From positions 1 through 24,638 of the forward strand of contig JAYTNF010000240.1 in NCBI GenBank assembly GCA_043748455.1: 24,638 nucleotides of DNA. Reading direction: 5' to 3'. The notes beneath the pieces are model-generated. The model was not told the DNA's origin. It saw only the letters and a program-made list of their open reading frames with translations, and did no database searches. The position numbers and the translations under genes were made by a program. This document shows, in pieces, positions 1 to 8,433 of the stretch. This DNA is from JAAFKA01 sp043748455 (GTDB lineage Bacteria > Bacteroidota > Bacteroidia > Cytophagales > Thermoflexibacteraceae). Position 1 is the stretch's first letter. Each line of letters begins with the position of its first letter.

Positions 1-114
1 TAATTTGTTTGTGATTATCCGTAAAATCTATGTTATCTGTGTGCCATAAAGTATTGATTTTCAACTATTTAAGTTATCATACATTTTTTACCACTACCAT
101 ATTTTGATAATATA

Positions 115-198
115 TTTGTCATTCTGAGCTTGGGAAGAATCTGGCGTTTTGGTGTCAAAATCAATAATTCAGATTCTTCCCAAGCTCAGAATGACAAA
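115..198. repeat. Perfect 29-bp inverted repeat (REP-like) upstream of rpoB
   Basis: The left arm (115-143) and right arm (170-198) are exact reverse complements over 29 bases, separated by a 26-base loop. The arm core is TCATTCTGAGC followed by a GAAGAATCTG end. From memory, CATTCTGAGC...GAAGAATC sequences are dispersed in many Bacteroidota genomes as REP-like intergenic elements; this needs a genome search. There is no U-tract after either arm, so it does not look like a simple intrinsic terminator. It sits 59 bases before the rpoB start and could fold in a transcript entering rpoB from upstream. Confidence 0.85.
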
Positions 199-257
199 AT
201 AAATACAGGTATAGTTATTAAATTTCATAACAGTCAAATCTTAAATCGTAAGTAATT

Positions 258-3200
258 TTGGCAAAGATTGATAAAAATGGCAGACATAGTTTTGCCCGCA
301 CAAAAGCGGTGATAGAATATCCCGACTTTTTAGACATTCAAGTACAATCATTTCAAGACTTTTTTCAGTTGGAAACTCCTGCCGAAAATCGTGCAAAAGA
401 AGGTTTGTACAAAGTATTCATGGAGAATTTTCCTATCTCTGATTCGAGAGAAAATTTTATCTTGGATTTTATTGATTATACTATTGACCCACCAAAATAT
501 TCTGTTGATGAGTCCATAGAAAGAGGTTTGACCTATTCTGTGCCATTGAAAGCAAAGCTAAAATTGACTTGCAATGACGATGATAACGAAGACTTTAAAA
601 CCATAGAACAAGAAGTATTTTTGGGCAATATTCCTTACATGACCGAAAGAGGTTCTTTTGTCATTAATGGAGCAGAAAGGGTCATTGTTTCGCAATTACA
701 CAGGTCACCAGGTGTGTTTTTTGCTCAAAGCAAACATACAAACGGTACAAAATTATATTCTGCAAGGATTATTCCATTTAAAGGTTCTTGGATTGAGTTT
801 GCAACAGACGTGAATAATGTCATGTTTGCATATATTGACCGTAAAAAGAAATTTCCTGTAACAACATTGTTACGTGCCATTGGTTTTGGCTCTGATAGAG
901 AGATTTTAGAACTTTTTGGCTTGTCAGAAGAAGTGAAAAATGACCGCAAAACCATTTCTGGTATTGTAGGACGTAAATTGGCGGCGAGGGTTTTGAGAAC
1001 TTGGACTGAAGATTTCGTGGACGAGGACACCGGCGAGGTAGTTTCTATTGACCGTAACGAAATTTTAATGGAAAGAGATAGTATTATTGGTGAAGATGAC
1101 ATTGATACAATTTTGGAATCAAGTGCTGATAAAATTATTTTGCATAGAGAAGATATTAATATTACAGATTTCGCAATTATTTATAACACTTTGCAAAAAG
1201 ATAATTGTAACTCTGAAAAAGAGGCAGTTGAGCAAATTTATCGCCAGTTGCGTAACACAGAAGCACCTGATGAGTCTACTGCAAGAGAAGTTATACACAG
1301 TTTGTTTTTCTCAGACAAAAGATATGATTTAGGTGAAGTTGGACGTTACAGAATTAACAAAAAATTAAGTTTGCCTCTTACAAATGACGTAAGAGTTTTG
1401 ACAAAAGAAGACATTATCGAAATCATTAAATATTTGATTACGCTGATAAATTCTCGTACCGTTGTCGATGATATTGACCATTTGAGTAACAGACGTGTGC
1501 GTACCGTTGGCGAACAATTACATGCACAATTTGGTGTAGGTTTGGCTCGTATGGCTCGTACCATTAAAGAAAGAATGAATGTGCGTGATAATGAGGACTT
1601 TAAGCCAATAGATTTGATTAATGCTCGTACTTTATCTTCGGTAATTAACTCGTTTTTTGGAACAAATCAGCTTTCTCAATTTATGGATCAGACAAATCCC
1701 TTGGCAGAAATTACGCACAAAAGGCGTATGTCTGCACTTGGTCCTGGTGGTTTATCGAGAGAAAGAGCAGGTTTTGAGGTTCGAGATGTGCATTATACGC
1801 ACTATGGTCGTTTGTGTACGATTGAAACTCCCGAAGGTCCGAACATTGGTTTGATTTCGTCTTTGTGTGTTCATGCAAAAATTAATCCAATGGGTTTCAT
1901 AGAAACTCCTTACCGTATTATTGAAAATGGTAAAATTAATGTAAGTAAAGGTGTTATTTTCTTAACCGCAGAGGAAGAAGACGGCATGAACATTGCCCAA
2001 GCAAGTGCCGAAAATGATGACGAAGGAAATTTCTTAGTGAGTAAAGTAAAAGCACGTTTTGAAGGTGATTTCCCACAAGTTGAACCTTCAAACTTACATT
2101 ATATGGATGTTGCACCTAATCAAATTGTGTCGGTGGCAGCTTCTTTGATTCCTTTCTTAGAACATGATGATGCAAACCGTGCCTTAATGGGTTCGAATAT
2201 GCAACGTCAAGCAGTACCATTATTGCGTCCACAAGCACCGATTGTAGGTACAGGTTTGGAAGGTCGAGTAGCAACAGATTCACGTACTTTAATTGTTGCA
2301 GAACATGATGGTTTTGTGGAATATGTTGATGCTAACGAAATTAGAATGTGTTATGACTTTTCAGATGACCAAATGTTGGTAAGTTTTGATGGCAATGTGA
2401 GGTCATATAAATTGATAAAATTCCGCCGTACCAACCAAGATACTTGTATTAACTTGAAACCTATTGTTTTTAAAGGACAACAAGTAAAACAAGGCGAAGT
2501 ATTGTGCGAAGGTTATGCAACACAAAAAGGCGAATTAGCATTGGGACGTAACTTGAAAGTGGCTTTCATGCCTTGGCAAGGTTATAATTTTGAAGATGCT
2601 ATTGTAATTTGTGAAAGAGTGGTTCGTGAGGATATTTTTACTTCATTGCACATTGAAGAGTTTGAATTAGAAGTTCGAGATACCAAACGAGGTGAAGAAG
2701 AATTAACATCTGAAATTCCAAACGTAAGTGAGGAAGCTGTTAAAAATCTCGACGAAAATGGTATTATCAGTATTGGTTCAGAAGTAAAAGAAGGTGATAT
2801 TATGATTGGTAAAATCACACCAAAAGGAGAATCTGACCCAACACCAGAAGAAAAATTATTGCGTGCAATTTTTGGAGATAAAGCAGGAGATGTAAAAGAT
2901 GCGTCTATGAAAGCATCACCATCTTTGAGAGGGGTTGTTATTGATACAAAATTGTTTTCACGTCCTAAAAAAGATAAAGATTTGCGAATTAAAGCAAAGA
3001 AAGAAGTTGAGGATTTGAAGAAAAAATACGCAAGAAATTTGACAGCAGTTCGTAATGAAATGATTGATAAAATGCATGATTTGCTCGATAGTCGTATAAG
3101 TTTGGGTATCAAACACAAATTTGGCGAAGAATTAATGAGCAAAGGTGTGAAATATAACCGTACAAATATTGAGAAAAATTTATTCCCTGAAAAAAATCCT

Positions 3201-4130
3201 TACCGTGATGAGAGTAGCTATCACGTTTCGGAGGAAGTAAATTTAATTTCTGATGTGATTTTAGAAAATTGGACAGATGATGCTCGTGTGAATAAAATTG
3301 TTGTGCTTTTGGTAAAAAGTTATAACAAAAAACGTAACGAAATTTCTGGAAAATTCAAACGTGAAAGATTTACCTTAGAAGTTGGAGATGAGTTGCCAGC
3401 AGGTATCGTACAACTTGCAAAAGTTTATATTGCCAAAAAGCGTAAATTGAAAGTTGGTGATAAAATGGCAGGGCGACATGGTAACAAAGGTGTTGTTGCA
3501 CGTATTGTAAGAGAAGAAGATATGCCTTTCTTGGCTGATGGAACTCCAATGGACATTGTTTTAAATCCATTAGGTGTACCTTCACGTATGAACATTGGAC
3601 AAATTTATGAAACTGTTTTGGGTTGGGCTGGCGAAAAACTCAACAAAAAATATGCGACACCAATTTTTGACGGTGGTACAGAAGAAGATGTTGCAACAGA
3701 ATTAATCAAAGCAGGTTTGCCAGAATGGGGAAGGTCAACGGTTTATGACGGTTTGACAGGTGATAAATTTGACCAAAAAGTAACCGTAGGCATCATGTAT
3801 ATGTTGAAACTTGGTCACTTGGTTGATGATAAAATGCACGCAAGAAGTATCGGACCTTATTCTCTCATTACACAACAGCCATTGGGTGGTAAAGCTCAGT
3901 TTGGTGGTCAGCGTTTTGGGGAGATGGAAGTTTGGGCTTTGGAGGCTTTTGGAGCTGCACACATTTTGCAAGAGATTTTGACTGTAAAATCAGATGATGT
4001 TGTAGGTAGAGCTAAGGCTTATGAAGCTATTGTAAAAGGCGAAAATATGCCAAAACCAAATATTCCAGAGTCATTTAACGTATTAATTCACGAGCTTCGT
4101 GGATTGGCGTTAGAAATTACAATGGAATAA
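258..4130 (+). CDS. rpoB: DNA-directed RNA polymerase subunit beta
   Basis: This is the beta subunit of RNA polymerase, which forms half of the catalytic cleft and the rifampicin pocket. At 1290 residues it is full length for Bacteroidota. Visible landmarks are the rifampicin region (QLSQFMDQ from residue 471, THKRR, then SALGPGG) with D477, H487 and S492 at the positions of E. coli D516, H526 and S531, all in the sensitive wild-type state. The WQGYNFEDA motif includes E779 and D780, and GRHGNKG lies at 1072-1078. The C-terminal RFGEMEVWALEA segment binds the beta-prime subunit. The start is TTG: an in-frame TAA lies at 249-251, no ATG or GTG lies between, and the first in-frame ATG would delete more than 50 conserved residues. 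rpoC does not follow; a terminator begins ten bases after the stop. Confidence 0.98.
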   Translation: MAKIDKNGRHSFARTKAVIEYPDFLDIQVQSFQDFFQLETPAENRAKEGLYKVFMENFPISDSRENFILDFIDYTIDPPKYSVDESIERGLTYSVPLKAKLKLTCNDDDNEDFKTIEQEVFLGNIPYMTERGSFVINGAERVIVSQLHRSPGVFFAQSKHTNGTKLYSARIIPFKGSWIEFATDVNNVMFAYIDRKKKFPVTTLLRAIGFGSDREILELFGLSEEVKNDRKTISGIVGRKLAARVLRTWTEDFVDEDTGEVVSIDRNEILMERDSIIGEDDIDTILESSADKIILHREDINITDFAIIYNTLQKDNCNSEKEAVEQIYRQLRNTEAPDESTAREVIHSLFFSDKRYDLGEVGRYRINKKLSLPLTNDVRVLTKEDIIEIIKYLITLINSRTVVDDIDHLSNRRVRTVGEQLHAQFGVGLARMARTIKERMNVRDNEDFKPIDLINARTLSSVINSFFGTNQLSQFMDQTNPLAEITHKRRMSALGPGGLSRERAGFEVRDVHYTHYGRLCTIETPEGPNIGLISSLCVHAKINPMGFIETPYRIIENGKINVSKGVIFLTAEEEDGMNIAQASAENDDEGNFLVSKVKARFEGDFPQVEPSNLHYMDVAPNQIVSVAASLIPFLEHDDANRALMGSNMQRQAVPLLRPQAPIVGTGLEGRVATDSRTLIVAEHDGFVEYVDANEIRMCYDFSDDQMLVSFDGNVRSYKLIKFRRTNQDTCINLKPIVFKGQQVKQGEVLCEGYATQKGELALGRNLKVAFMPWQGYNFEDAIVICERVVREDIFTSLHIEEFELEVRDTKRGEEELTSEIPNVSEEAVKNLDENGIISIGSEVKEGDIMIGKITPKGESDPTPEEKLLRAIFGDKAGDVKDASMKASPSLRGVVIDTKLFSRPKKDKDLRIKAKKEVEDLKKKYARNLTAVRNEMIDKMHDLLDSRISLGIKHKFGEELMSKGVKYNRTNIEKNLFPEKNPYRDESSYHVSEEVNLISDVILENWTDDARVNKIVVLLVKSYNKKRNEISGKFKRERFTLEVGDELPAGIVQLAKVYIAKKRKLKVGDKMAGRHGNKGVVARIVREEDMPFLADGTPMDIVLNPLGVPSRMNIGQIYETVLGWAGEKLNKKYATPIFDGGTEEDVATELIKAGLPEWGRSTVYDGLTGDKFDQKVTVGIMYMLKLGHLVDDKMHARSIGPYSLITQQPLGGKAQFGGQRFGEMEVWALEAFGAAHILQEILTVKSDDVVGRAKAYEAIVKGENMPKPNIPESFNVLIHELRGLALEITME

Positions 4131-4140
4131 TAAATTAATT

Positions 4141-4178
4141 AACTCCTAAGAATGTTAAAATTCTTAGGAGTTTTTTTT
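4141..4178 (+). terminator. Rho-independent terminator of rpoB
   Basis: Bases 4141-4153 (AACTCCTAAGAAT) pair perfectly with 4160-4172 around a 6-base loop, and an uninterrupted run of eight T follows at 4171-4178. It begins 10 bases after the rpoB stop codon, so the transcript should end here. Confidence 0.9.
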
Positions 4179-4320
4179 AAGAATGCAATAAATCTTTTCC
4201 TAATATTATTGTAATTTAATAATAAAATAAACAAATAATAAATATCAGTATCAAATTATACACACTTAACTTACATTAAATAATAAAAAAAACAGAGTTG
4301 AGTCTACAATACTTAATGTA

Positions 4321-5871
4321 TTACATTTTTAAAAACTTCATTTCTACTCGGCGGTTAATTTTTCGCCCAATATCACTATTATTGTCTGCAATAGGTTTTG
4401 TACCACCGTATGCTTTTGCAATGATACGTTTTTCTGAAATTTTCTTTTTTGTGAGATATGAGGTTACTGTTGCCACACGTCTTTCTGATAAAGTAAAATT
4501 CTTCTTTTCATCACCTTTATTGTCTGTATGTCCACTAATTTCTACTTCAATGGTTGGGTTTTCTTGTAAAAATTGAACTAATTTATCCAATTCTTGATAT
4601 GAATCTTTAAGCAAGACATAGCTACTTTGCTCAAATTGAATATTACCTAATGCAATAATTTTCCCAAGTTCTACTACTTCATTATTAAATCTTAGTCTTG
4701 TGTCTTTAATTGGTTGTGCAATGACTTCTGTTTTGTCTGGAACTTTATTTTTTTGGCTGTCTTTTTTTGTATCTATTTTTGCCAAAATAATAGGTGTTGT
4801 AACTTTTATTTCTGTTTTATTTGCTGCTAACAATGGCTTTGGTTCGTCTTTTTTCCAAACCCTTACTGTTCCATCGTAGCTTCCCGTAGCTATAACATCT
4901 TCGGCTGGGCTAAAACGTGAAAGTCTAACAATTTTACTATGTCCACCCAAACTTTTTATCAGTTTTCCTGTGCTTGTATCCCAAATCTTAGCTTCGTTGC
5001 CTGAGGCTGATGTTAAAATTTGTGTGCCATCTTTGTTGAAAGATGCTGCACTATAATTATCAGGCTCACTAACCAAATAAGATTTGACAACAGCTTTTGT
5101 CTTATTGTCCCAAATAGTAACTTTACCTTCATAACTCCAAACCGCCACTGCATTTTGATTAGGTACGGCAATTACATCATTCAAATCGGCGTCAGCATAA
5201 AAAATTTCTTGAGTAATCTTCTCTGACTTCAAATCAATATATTTTATATGATGCCCTACTGTTACAACCAAATATTTTTCGTCATTTGTAATTGTGCCAC
5301 CTGTAACATTGCTATACCATTGAACATCTGAATAATTTGTGGAGGCAATACTTTGTGCTTTATTGGTTGCAATTTCGCCTTTCATGATATAACCATTATC
5401 ACCCGCAAAGTATATAAATTTATTATTGGGTGAAAATGTAACAAAGGAAACACCATTTTGGAAGATTGTATCCGTTACAACAACGCCGTTTCTTGTTTTG
5501 GAATCTGTCATAATAAAAGGTCTGTTGAGAAAAGAGGCTATTTTTGCACCTGTTTGTGTGTCCCAAACTGTTGCAGTTCCGTCTTGGCTTGAACTTGCAA
5601 TATATTTACCATCTTTGCTAAATGTAACTTCGGTTACTGTGGCTTTATGGGCTTTAATGGCTTTTAAACTTTTTCCACTTTTTACATCCCACAAAATTAA
5701 ATAACCATCAAATCCACCACTTGCCAAAGTTTGACCATCAGGGCTGAAACGTAGATTTTGCACAGCTCCAAAATGTCCTTGTAAAGTATGTAGGGTTTTA
5801 TATTCTTGTCCACGTATAGAAAAATTGCAAACAAAACTAAAATAAATAATGAATATTGTAATCAGTTTCAT
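4321..5871 (-). CDS. Secreted WD40-repeat protein with C-terminal OmpA peptidoglycan-binding domain
   Basis: The 516-residue protein starts with a signal peptide (about residues 1-21). Residues 25-340 form WD40-type blades: clear SPDG...LASGG.DG...LWD repeats at about 30-62 and 72-104, more degenerate ones through 140-265, then two good ones at 270-298 and 308-339, consistent with a seven-bladed propeller. A Lys/Thr-rich linker (about 345-395) leads to an OmpA_C domain (about 408-516) with GHTD at 447-450, LSERR at 461-465 and NRRVE at 506-510. In OmpA-like domains the Asp and Arg of these motifs hold peptidoglycan, so the inferred site is the periplasm, tethered to the wall. The propeller's partner cannot be read from sequence. 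It is divergent from purS and convergent with rpoB. Confidence 0.9.
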   Translation of the reverse strand: MKLITIFIIYFSFVCNFSIRGQEYKTLHTLQGHFGAVQNLRFSPDGQTLASGGFDGYLILWDVKSGKSLKAIKAHKATVTEVTFSKDGKYIASSSQDGTATVWDTQTGAKIASFLNRPFIMTDSKTRNGVVVTDTIFQNGVSFVTFSPNNKFIYFAGDNGYIMKGEIATNKAQSIASTNYSDVQWYSNVTGGTITNDEKYLVVTVGHHIKYIDLKSEKITQEIFYADADLNDVIAVPNQNAVAVWSYEGKVTIWDNKTKAVVKSYLVSEPDNYSAASFNKDGTQILTSASGNEAKIWDTSTGKLIKSLGGHSKIVRLSRFSPAEDVIATGSYDGTVRVWKKDEPKPLLAANKTEIKVTTPIILAKIDTKKDSQKNKVPDKTEVIAQPIKDTRLRFNNEVVELGKIIALGNIQFEQSSYVLLKDSYQELDKLVQFLQENPTIEVEISGHTDNKGDEKKNFTLSERRVATVTSYLTKKKISEKRIIAKAYGGTKPIADNNSDIGRKINRRVEMKFLKM

Positions 5872-5889
5872 GGTTATAAAGGAATGTGA

Positions 5890-5920
5890 ATAAGTTATTT
5901 CTATTCAATAATCTTGCAAA
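5890..5920 (-). promoter_or_regulatory. Possible Bacteroidota-type promoter for the WD40-OmpA gene
   Basis: On the minus strand TTTG (5917-5920) is followed after 19 bases by TAACTTAT (5890-5897), which matches TAnnTTTG at the TA and the first two T only. Spacing and distance to the start at 5871 fit the Bacteroidota sigma-A pattern, but the -7 match is imperfect. Confidence 0.3.
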
Positions 5921-5954
5921 ATTAGTCAATTACTCCTAAGAATTGTAATTTTCT

Positions 5955-5985
5955 TTTGAATTTTAGCCGAATCTGTGTAAACTTG
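5955..5985 (+). promoter_or_regulatory. Candidate Bacteroidota-type promoter for purS
   Basis: TTTG (5955-5958), a 19-base spacer, then TAAACTTG (5978-5985), one base off the TAnnTTTG -7 consensus. It ends 31 bases before the purS start codon. I saw no purine riboswitch or PurR-like palindrome in the 145-base divergent intergenic region. Confidence 0.45.
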
Positions 5986-6016
5986 CACAAAACTTAAAAT
6001 TTTAATAACTACCCTC

Positions 6017-6280
6017 ATGATATTTATTGCAAATATAGATGTAATGCCACAAAAAGAAATTCTTGACCCACAAGGGAAAGCTGTGAAGTTAGGACTAAAA
6101 AACTTGGGAGTTTCGCAAGTAGAAGATGTCCGCATTGGTAAACATATTACCATGGAATTTGAAGCAGCAACAGAGATAGAGGCAAAAGAAAAAGTAGAAC
6201 TTGCTTGCTCTAAATTATTAGCAAACATGATTATGGAAGATTTTACTTATCAATTAAGTGTGGTAGCAGTTAAAAACTAA
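6017..6280 (+). CDS. purS: Phosphoribosylformylglycinamidine synthase subunit PurS
   Basis: PurS is the small subunit that bridges PurL and PurQ in the multi-subunit FGAM synthase, the fourth step of purine synthesis. The 87-residue product has the expected length and the family pattern: a first strand FIANIDVMP, then KEILDPQGKAV, GLKNLGV, and DVRIGKHI followed by the MEFEA strand and a helix ending in LLANMIMEDF. The ATG at 6017 directly precedes the first strand. purL and purQ are not in the window, so the complex is encoded at scattered loci. A promoter-like sequence lies just upstream and a hairpin just downstream, suggesting a single-gene unit. Confidence 0.93.
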   Translation: MIFIANIDVMPQKEILDPQGKAVKLGLKNLGVSQVEDVRIGKHITMEFEAATEIEAKEKVELACSKLLANMIMEDFTYQLSVVAVKN

Positions 6281-6283
6281 TCT

Positions 6284-6323
6284 TTTGATAACGACATTAC
6301 AAATTATTTATGTCGTTATCAAA
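6284..6323. terminator. Hairpin between convergent purS and GWxTD genes
   Basis: TTTGATAACGACAT (6284-6297) pairs perfectly with 6310-6323 around a 12-base loop. It starts four bases after the purS stop and 30 bases beyond the end of the convergent gene. Neither side has a strong U-tract, so it may be a weak bidirectional terminator or a transcript-end stabiliser. Confidence 0.55.
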
Positions 6324-6353
6324 CTTAATTTAGGGTTGTAAATGGGTCATATT

Positions 6354-7529
6354 TTATTTTATTACTAATCCCATTCGCCATTTTTCAATCATTTCATACC
6401 AAACGTCATGGTATTTTACATTGCGGACAAGTTCATAATGTGTAGTCGTAAATTGATTATTGCGTTTAATAAATGTAAATTTGATTTCTGAACCATAATC
6501 TCTGTATGTCCACTGCTCTTGTCCTTGTAATTTTGTAACTTGTGTTGGACTTCCAAAAGCAATATAAATCATACCTTTATCGGTTTTCCAGCCTTCTTTA
6601 TAGGTTGTGAAAAATTTATTAGCATCAGCAACTCTTTGATAATAGAGTTTTATCATCTTTTTTGCCTTCATTTCGTCTTTTGCCAATGTAAGCCAATAAC
6701 TATCTAAGGCAAGTTTTTTTGCATAAGCATCATTTGCAGCAACATTGTTCATGGGTGAAATTTCGCTGTAATCAGAAATATAAATCAATGGTTCTATCAG
6801 TTGTTGCACCGTTTTATATTTTGGGTATTGGGCTTCTGCAACCTTAAAACCTGTTCCATTGCTACTATTTGTATCTAATTGTGCAAAATATAAACCTTTG
6901 CTATTGATAACAAAAGGCGTATTTGTCATGATTTTAAATGTCGAATCTACTTTGAGTTCGGGTGTTGTATTTAGCCCTTCTGTTTGCATGGGAACAGTTG
7001 CAGCTTGAAAATTTTGTGGCAAACGATAGACTGTTACTATTTTATTTTCGGCTGCCAAAAGTGATATTTTTTCGCCACCAACCACAAAATCAGACATAGA
7101 ATTAGTAGCTGTCGCAATTACACTCACAAAAGTATTGCCACCACCAAGCAAAAAATCTTCTTGGGCATCTTGACGTGATTTTTCATCTGTTATTTTAATA
7201 AACAATATAGCAGTATTTACTCCTGTTGCAGGAATATCAAAAACCACATTATAGCTATCATAATCTTTGGTTGCATTTATTAAACTAACCGTATCTTGCC
7301 TTAAAATTTCATTACTTGTTGCCGAAGATTTTACAAAATATGACATTTTAATCCCCGAAATTTCATTAACCGTTGATAAACGTGGCACAACAACAAAAGC
7401 ATAAATTCTATGCACATTTTCAAAATCAGCAATATATGCCCGAATAATAATGGGAAGTGCAAAAACTTGATTACACGTAAGTAATGAAATAGACAATAAA
7501 AATGTGAAAATAGCAAGTATTTTTTTCAT
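6354..7529 (-). CDS. GWxTD domain-containing exported protein
   Basis: This 391-residue protein has an N-terminal signal peptide (about residues 1-24) and a C-terminal GWxTD domain. The name-giving motif GWKTD is at 313-317, followed by GMIYIAFGSP (319-328) and a QWTYRDYG segment. GWxTD proteins are widespread in Bacteroidota and their molecular role is not established. The N-terminal 25-200 region is predicted beta-rich. A Cys in the hydrophobic stretch (LLTC, residue 19) is a poor lipobox because Thr is at -1, so I do not call it a lipoprotein. The gene starts 27 bases after the stop of the DUF4129 gene on the same strand, so the two are probably cotranscribed. Confidence 0.85.
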   Translation of the reverse strand: MKKILAIFTFLLSISLLTCNQVFALPIIIRAYIADFENVHRIYAFVVVPRLSTVNEISGIKMSYFVKSSATSNEILRQDTVSLINATKDYDSYNVVFDIPATGVNTAILFIKITDEKSRQDAQEDFLLGGGNTFVSVIATATNSMSDFVVGGEKISLLAAENKIVTVYRLPQNFQAATVPMQTEGLNTTPELKVDSTFKIMTNTPFVINSKGLYFAQLDTNSSNGTGFKVAEAQYPKYKTVQQLIEPLIYISDYSEISPMNNVAANDAYAKKLALDSYWLTLAKDEMKAKKMIKLYYQRVADANKFFTTYKEGWKTDKGMIYIAFGSPTQVTKLQGQEQWTYRDYGSEIKFTFIKRNNQFTTTHYELVRNVKYHDVWYEMIEKWRMGLVIK

Positions 7530-7556
7530 AAAAGTTTTGTGTTTGTGTGATTCACT

Positions 7557-8339
7557 TTACAATTTTTTCATAAACTGTTCATATAATTGCTGTGCTTCTG
7601 CAAATTGTTGGTCATTTACCCTAAAATTTCCATACCACACATATTCAAAATAATAGGTTGCTTGTTCAAAATCTGACTGAATTTGCTTACCTTTTGCAGT
7701 TTTTGACAATTCAAAACCATAGTCATGGTTAGTTTTATTAATTTCCCAAGCAATAAGTTCTTTATCGGTCAATTTTTTTAATGTATAAAGATAAAATAAT
7801 CGGACTGCAACTTTATAGTTTTTTGTGCCAATGGCTTCTGCGATTTCTTTATCAAAATTAATTCCATGAATATTATCCTGCAACCATTCTCCTTTAAACT
7901 CATTAGTTTTGCCTTTAAAGTAAAATAAACTAAAAATATCCATGCCCATTATTTTGATAATTGCCCAAATAATAACCAAAGCCGAAATCGTATAAATAAT
8001 TCCTCGCACGTATGGACTTTCTTTTTCACCAAAACCAAGTTGCAATAATTTGTAGAATAGCCACATTTTAAATTTTTCCCACCATGACAAATCTTGAGGC
8101 ACAACCCTATCGTATTCAAAAATAGGATTGTTTTTATACTTTTCTAAGGAAGTTTTAGCAAATTTTCTATCATCAAAATAGTCTAATTTTGTGCTATCTA
8201 TTGCAAGTTTTTCCAAATCATAGCTATTTTCTTTTTTTAGCTCCTTATTTTCAATCACTGTTACATCATTTTGAGCAAAAGTTTGAAAAGAAATGGTAAA
8301 AAGAAATAATAAAACTATAGTTTTTTGTAGAAATATCAT
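7557..8339 (-). CDS. DUF4129 domain-containing membrane protein
   Basis: The 260-residue protein has a signal peptide (about 1-22, ending QTFAQ), a lumenal region with a Trp pair (WW at 86-87), one membrane helix (about 112-134) and a C-terminal DUF4129 domain (about 165-250). The domain shows the typical pattern AVRLFYLYTLKKL (178-190), NKTNHDY (201-207) and FEYVWYGNF (231-239). In many Bacteroidota this protein is encoded with MoxR-type ATPase, DUF58 and VWA genes; none is present here, only the downstream GWxTD gene. Function is unknown; membrane-linked proteolysis or envelope processing has been suggested from such contexts, but this locus gives no support. Confidence 0.8.
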   Translation of the reverse strand: MIFLQKTIVLLFLFTISFQTFAQNDVTVIENKELKKENSYDLEKLAIDSTKLDYFDDRKFAKTSLEKYKNNPIFEYDRVVPQDLSWWEKFKMWLFYKLLQLGFGEKESPYVRGIIYTISALVIIWAIIKIMGMDIFSLFYFKGKTNEFKGEWLQDNIHGINFDKEIAEAIGTKNYKVAVRLFYLYTLKKLTDKELIAWEINKTNHDYGFELSKTAKGKQIQSDFEQATYYFEYVWYGNFRVNDQQFAEAQQLYEQFMKKL

Positions 8340-8433
8340 TTTTTTGAATATTGATTAACTTAATATAAGCTGTTTAATTTTTGTTATAAAACATGCCAAA
8401 TTCTGTTTTACAAATCATTGAATATAGATATTT

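Noticed and set aside
1..60. Promoter for rpoB (TTTG at 4-7 with TATGTTAT at 29-36)
   Set aside because: The -7 match is poor and the site is more than 200 bases from the start; the transcript may instead come from upstream of the window.
2582..3142. 186-codon open frame on the minus strand inside rpoB
   Set aside because: It is fully antisense to conserved rpoB codons, is Ser-rich as antisense frames of AT-rich genes are, and shows no domain pattern.
4280..4320. Terminator for the WD40-OmpA gene (T-run on the minus strand near 4283-4291)
   Set aside because: A run of eight U follows the gene, but the preceding stem is only about five weak pairs, so I do not call it.
5931..5944. Second copy of the CTCCTAAGAAT arm of the rpoB terminator
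   Set aside because: The 11-base match near 5933 has no facing arm, so it forms no hairpin. At this length in AT-rich DNA it is probably chance.
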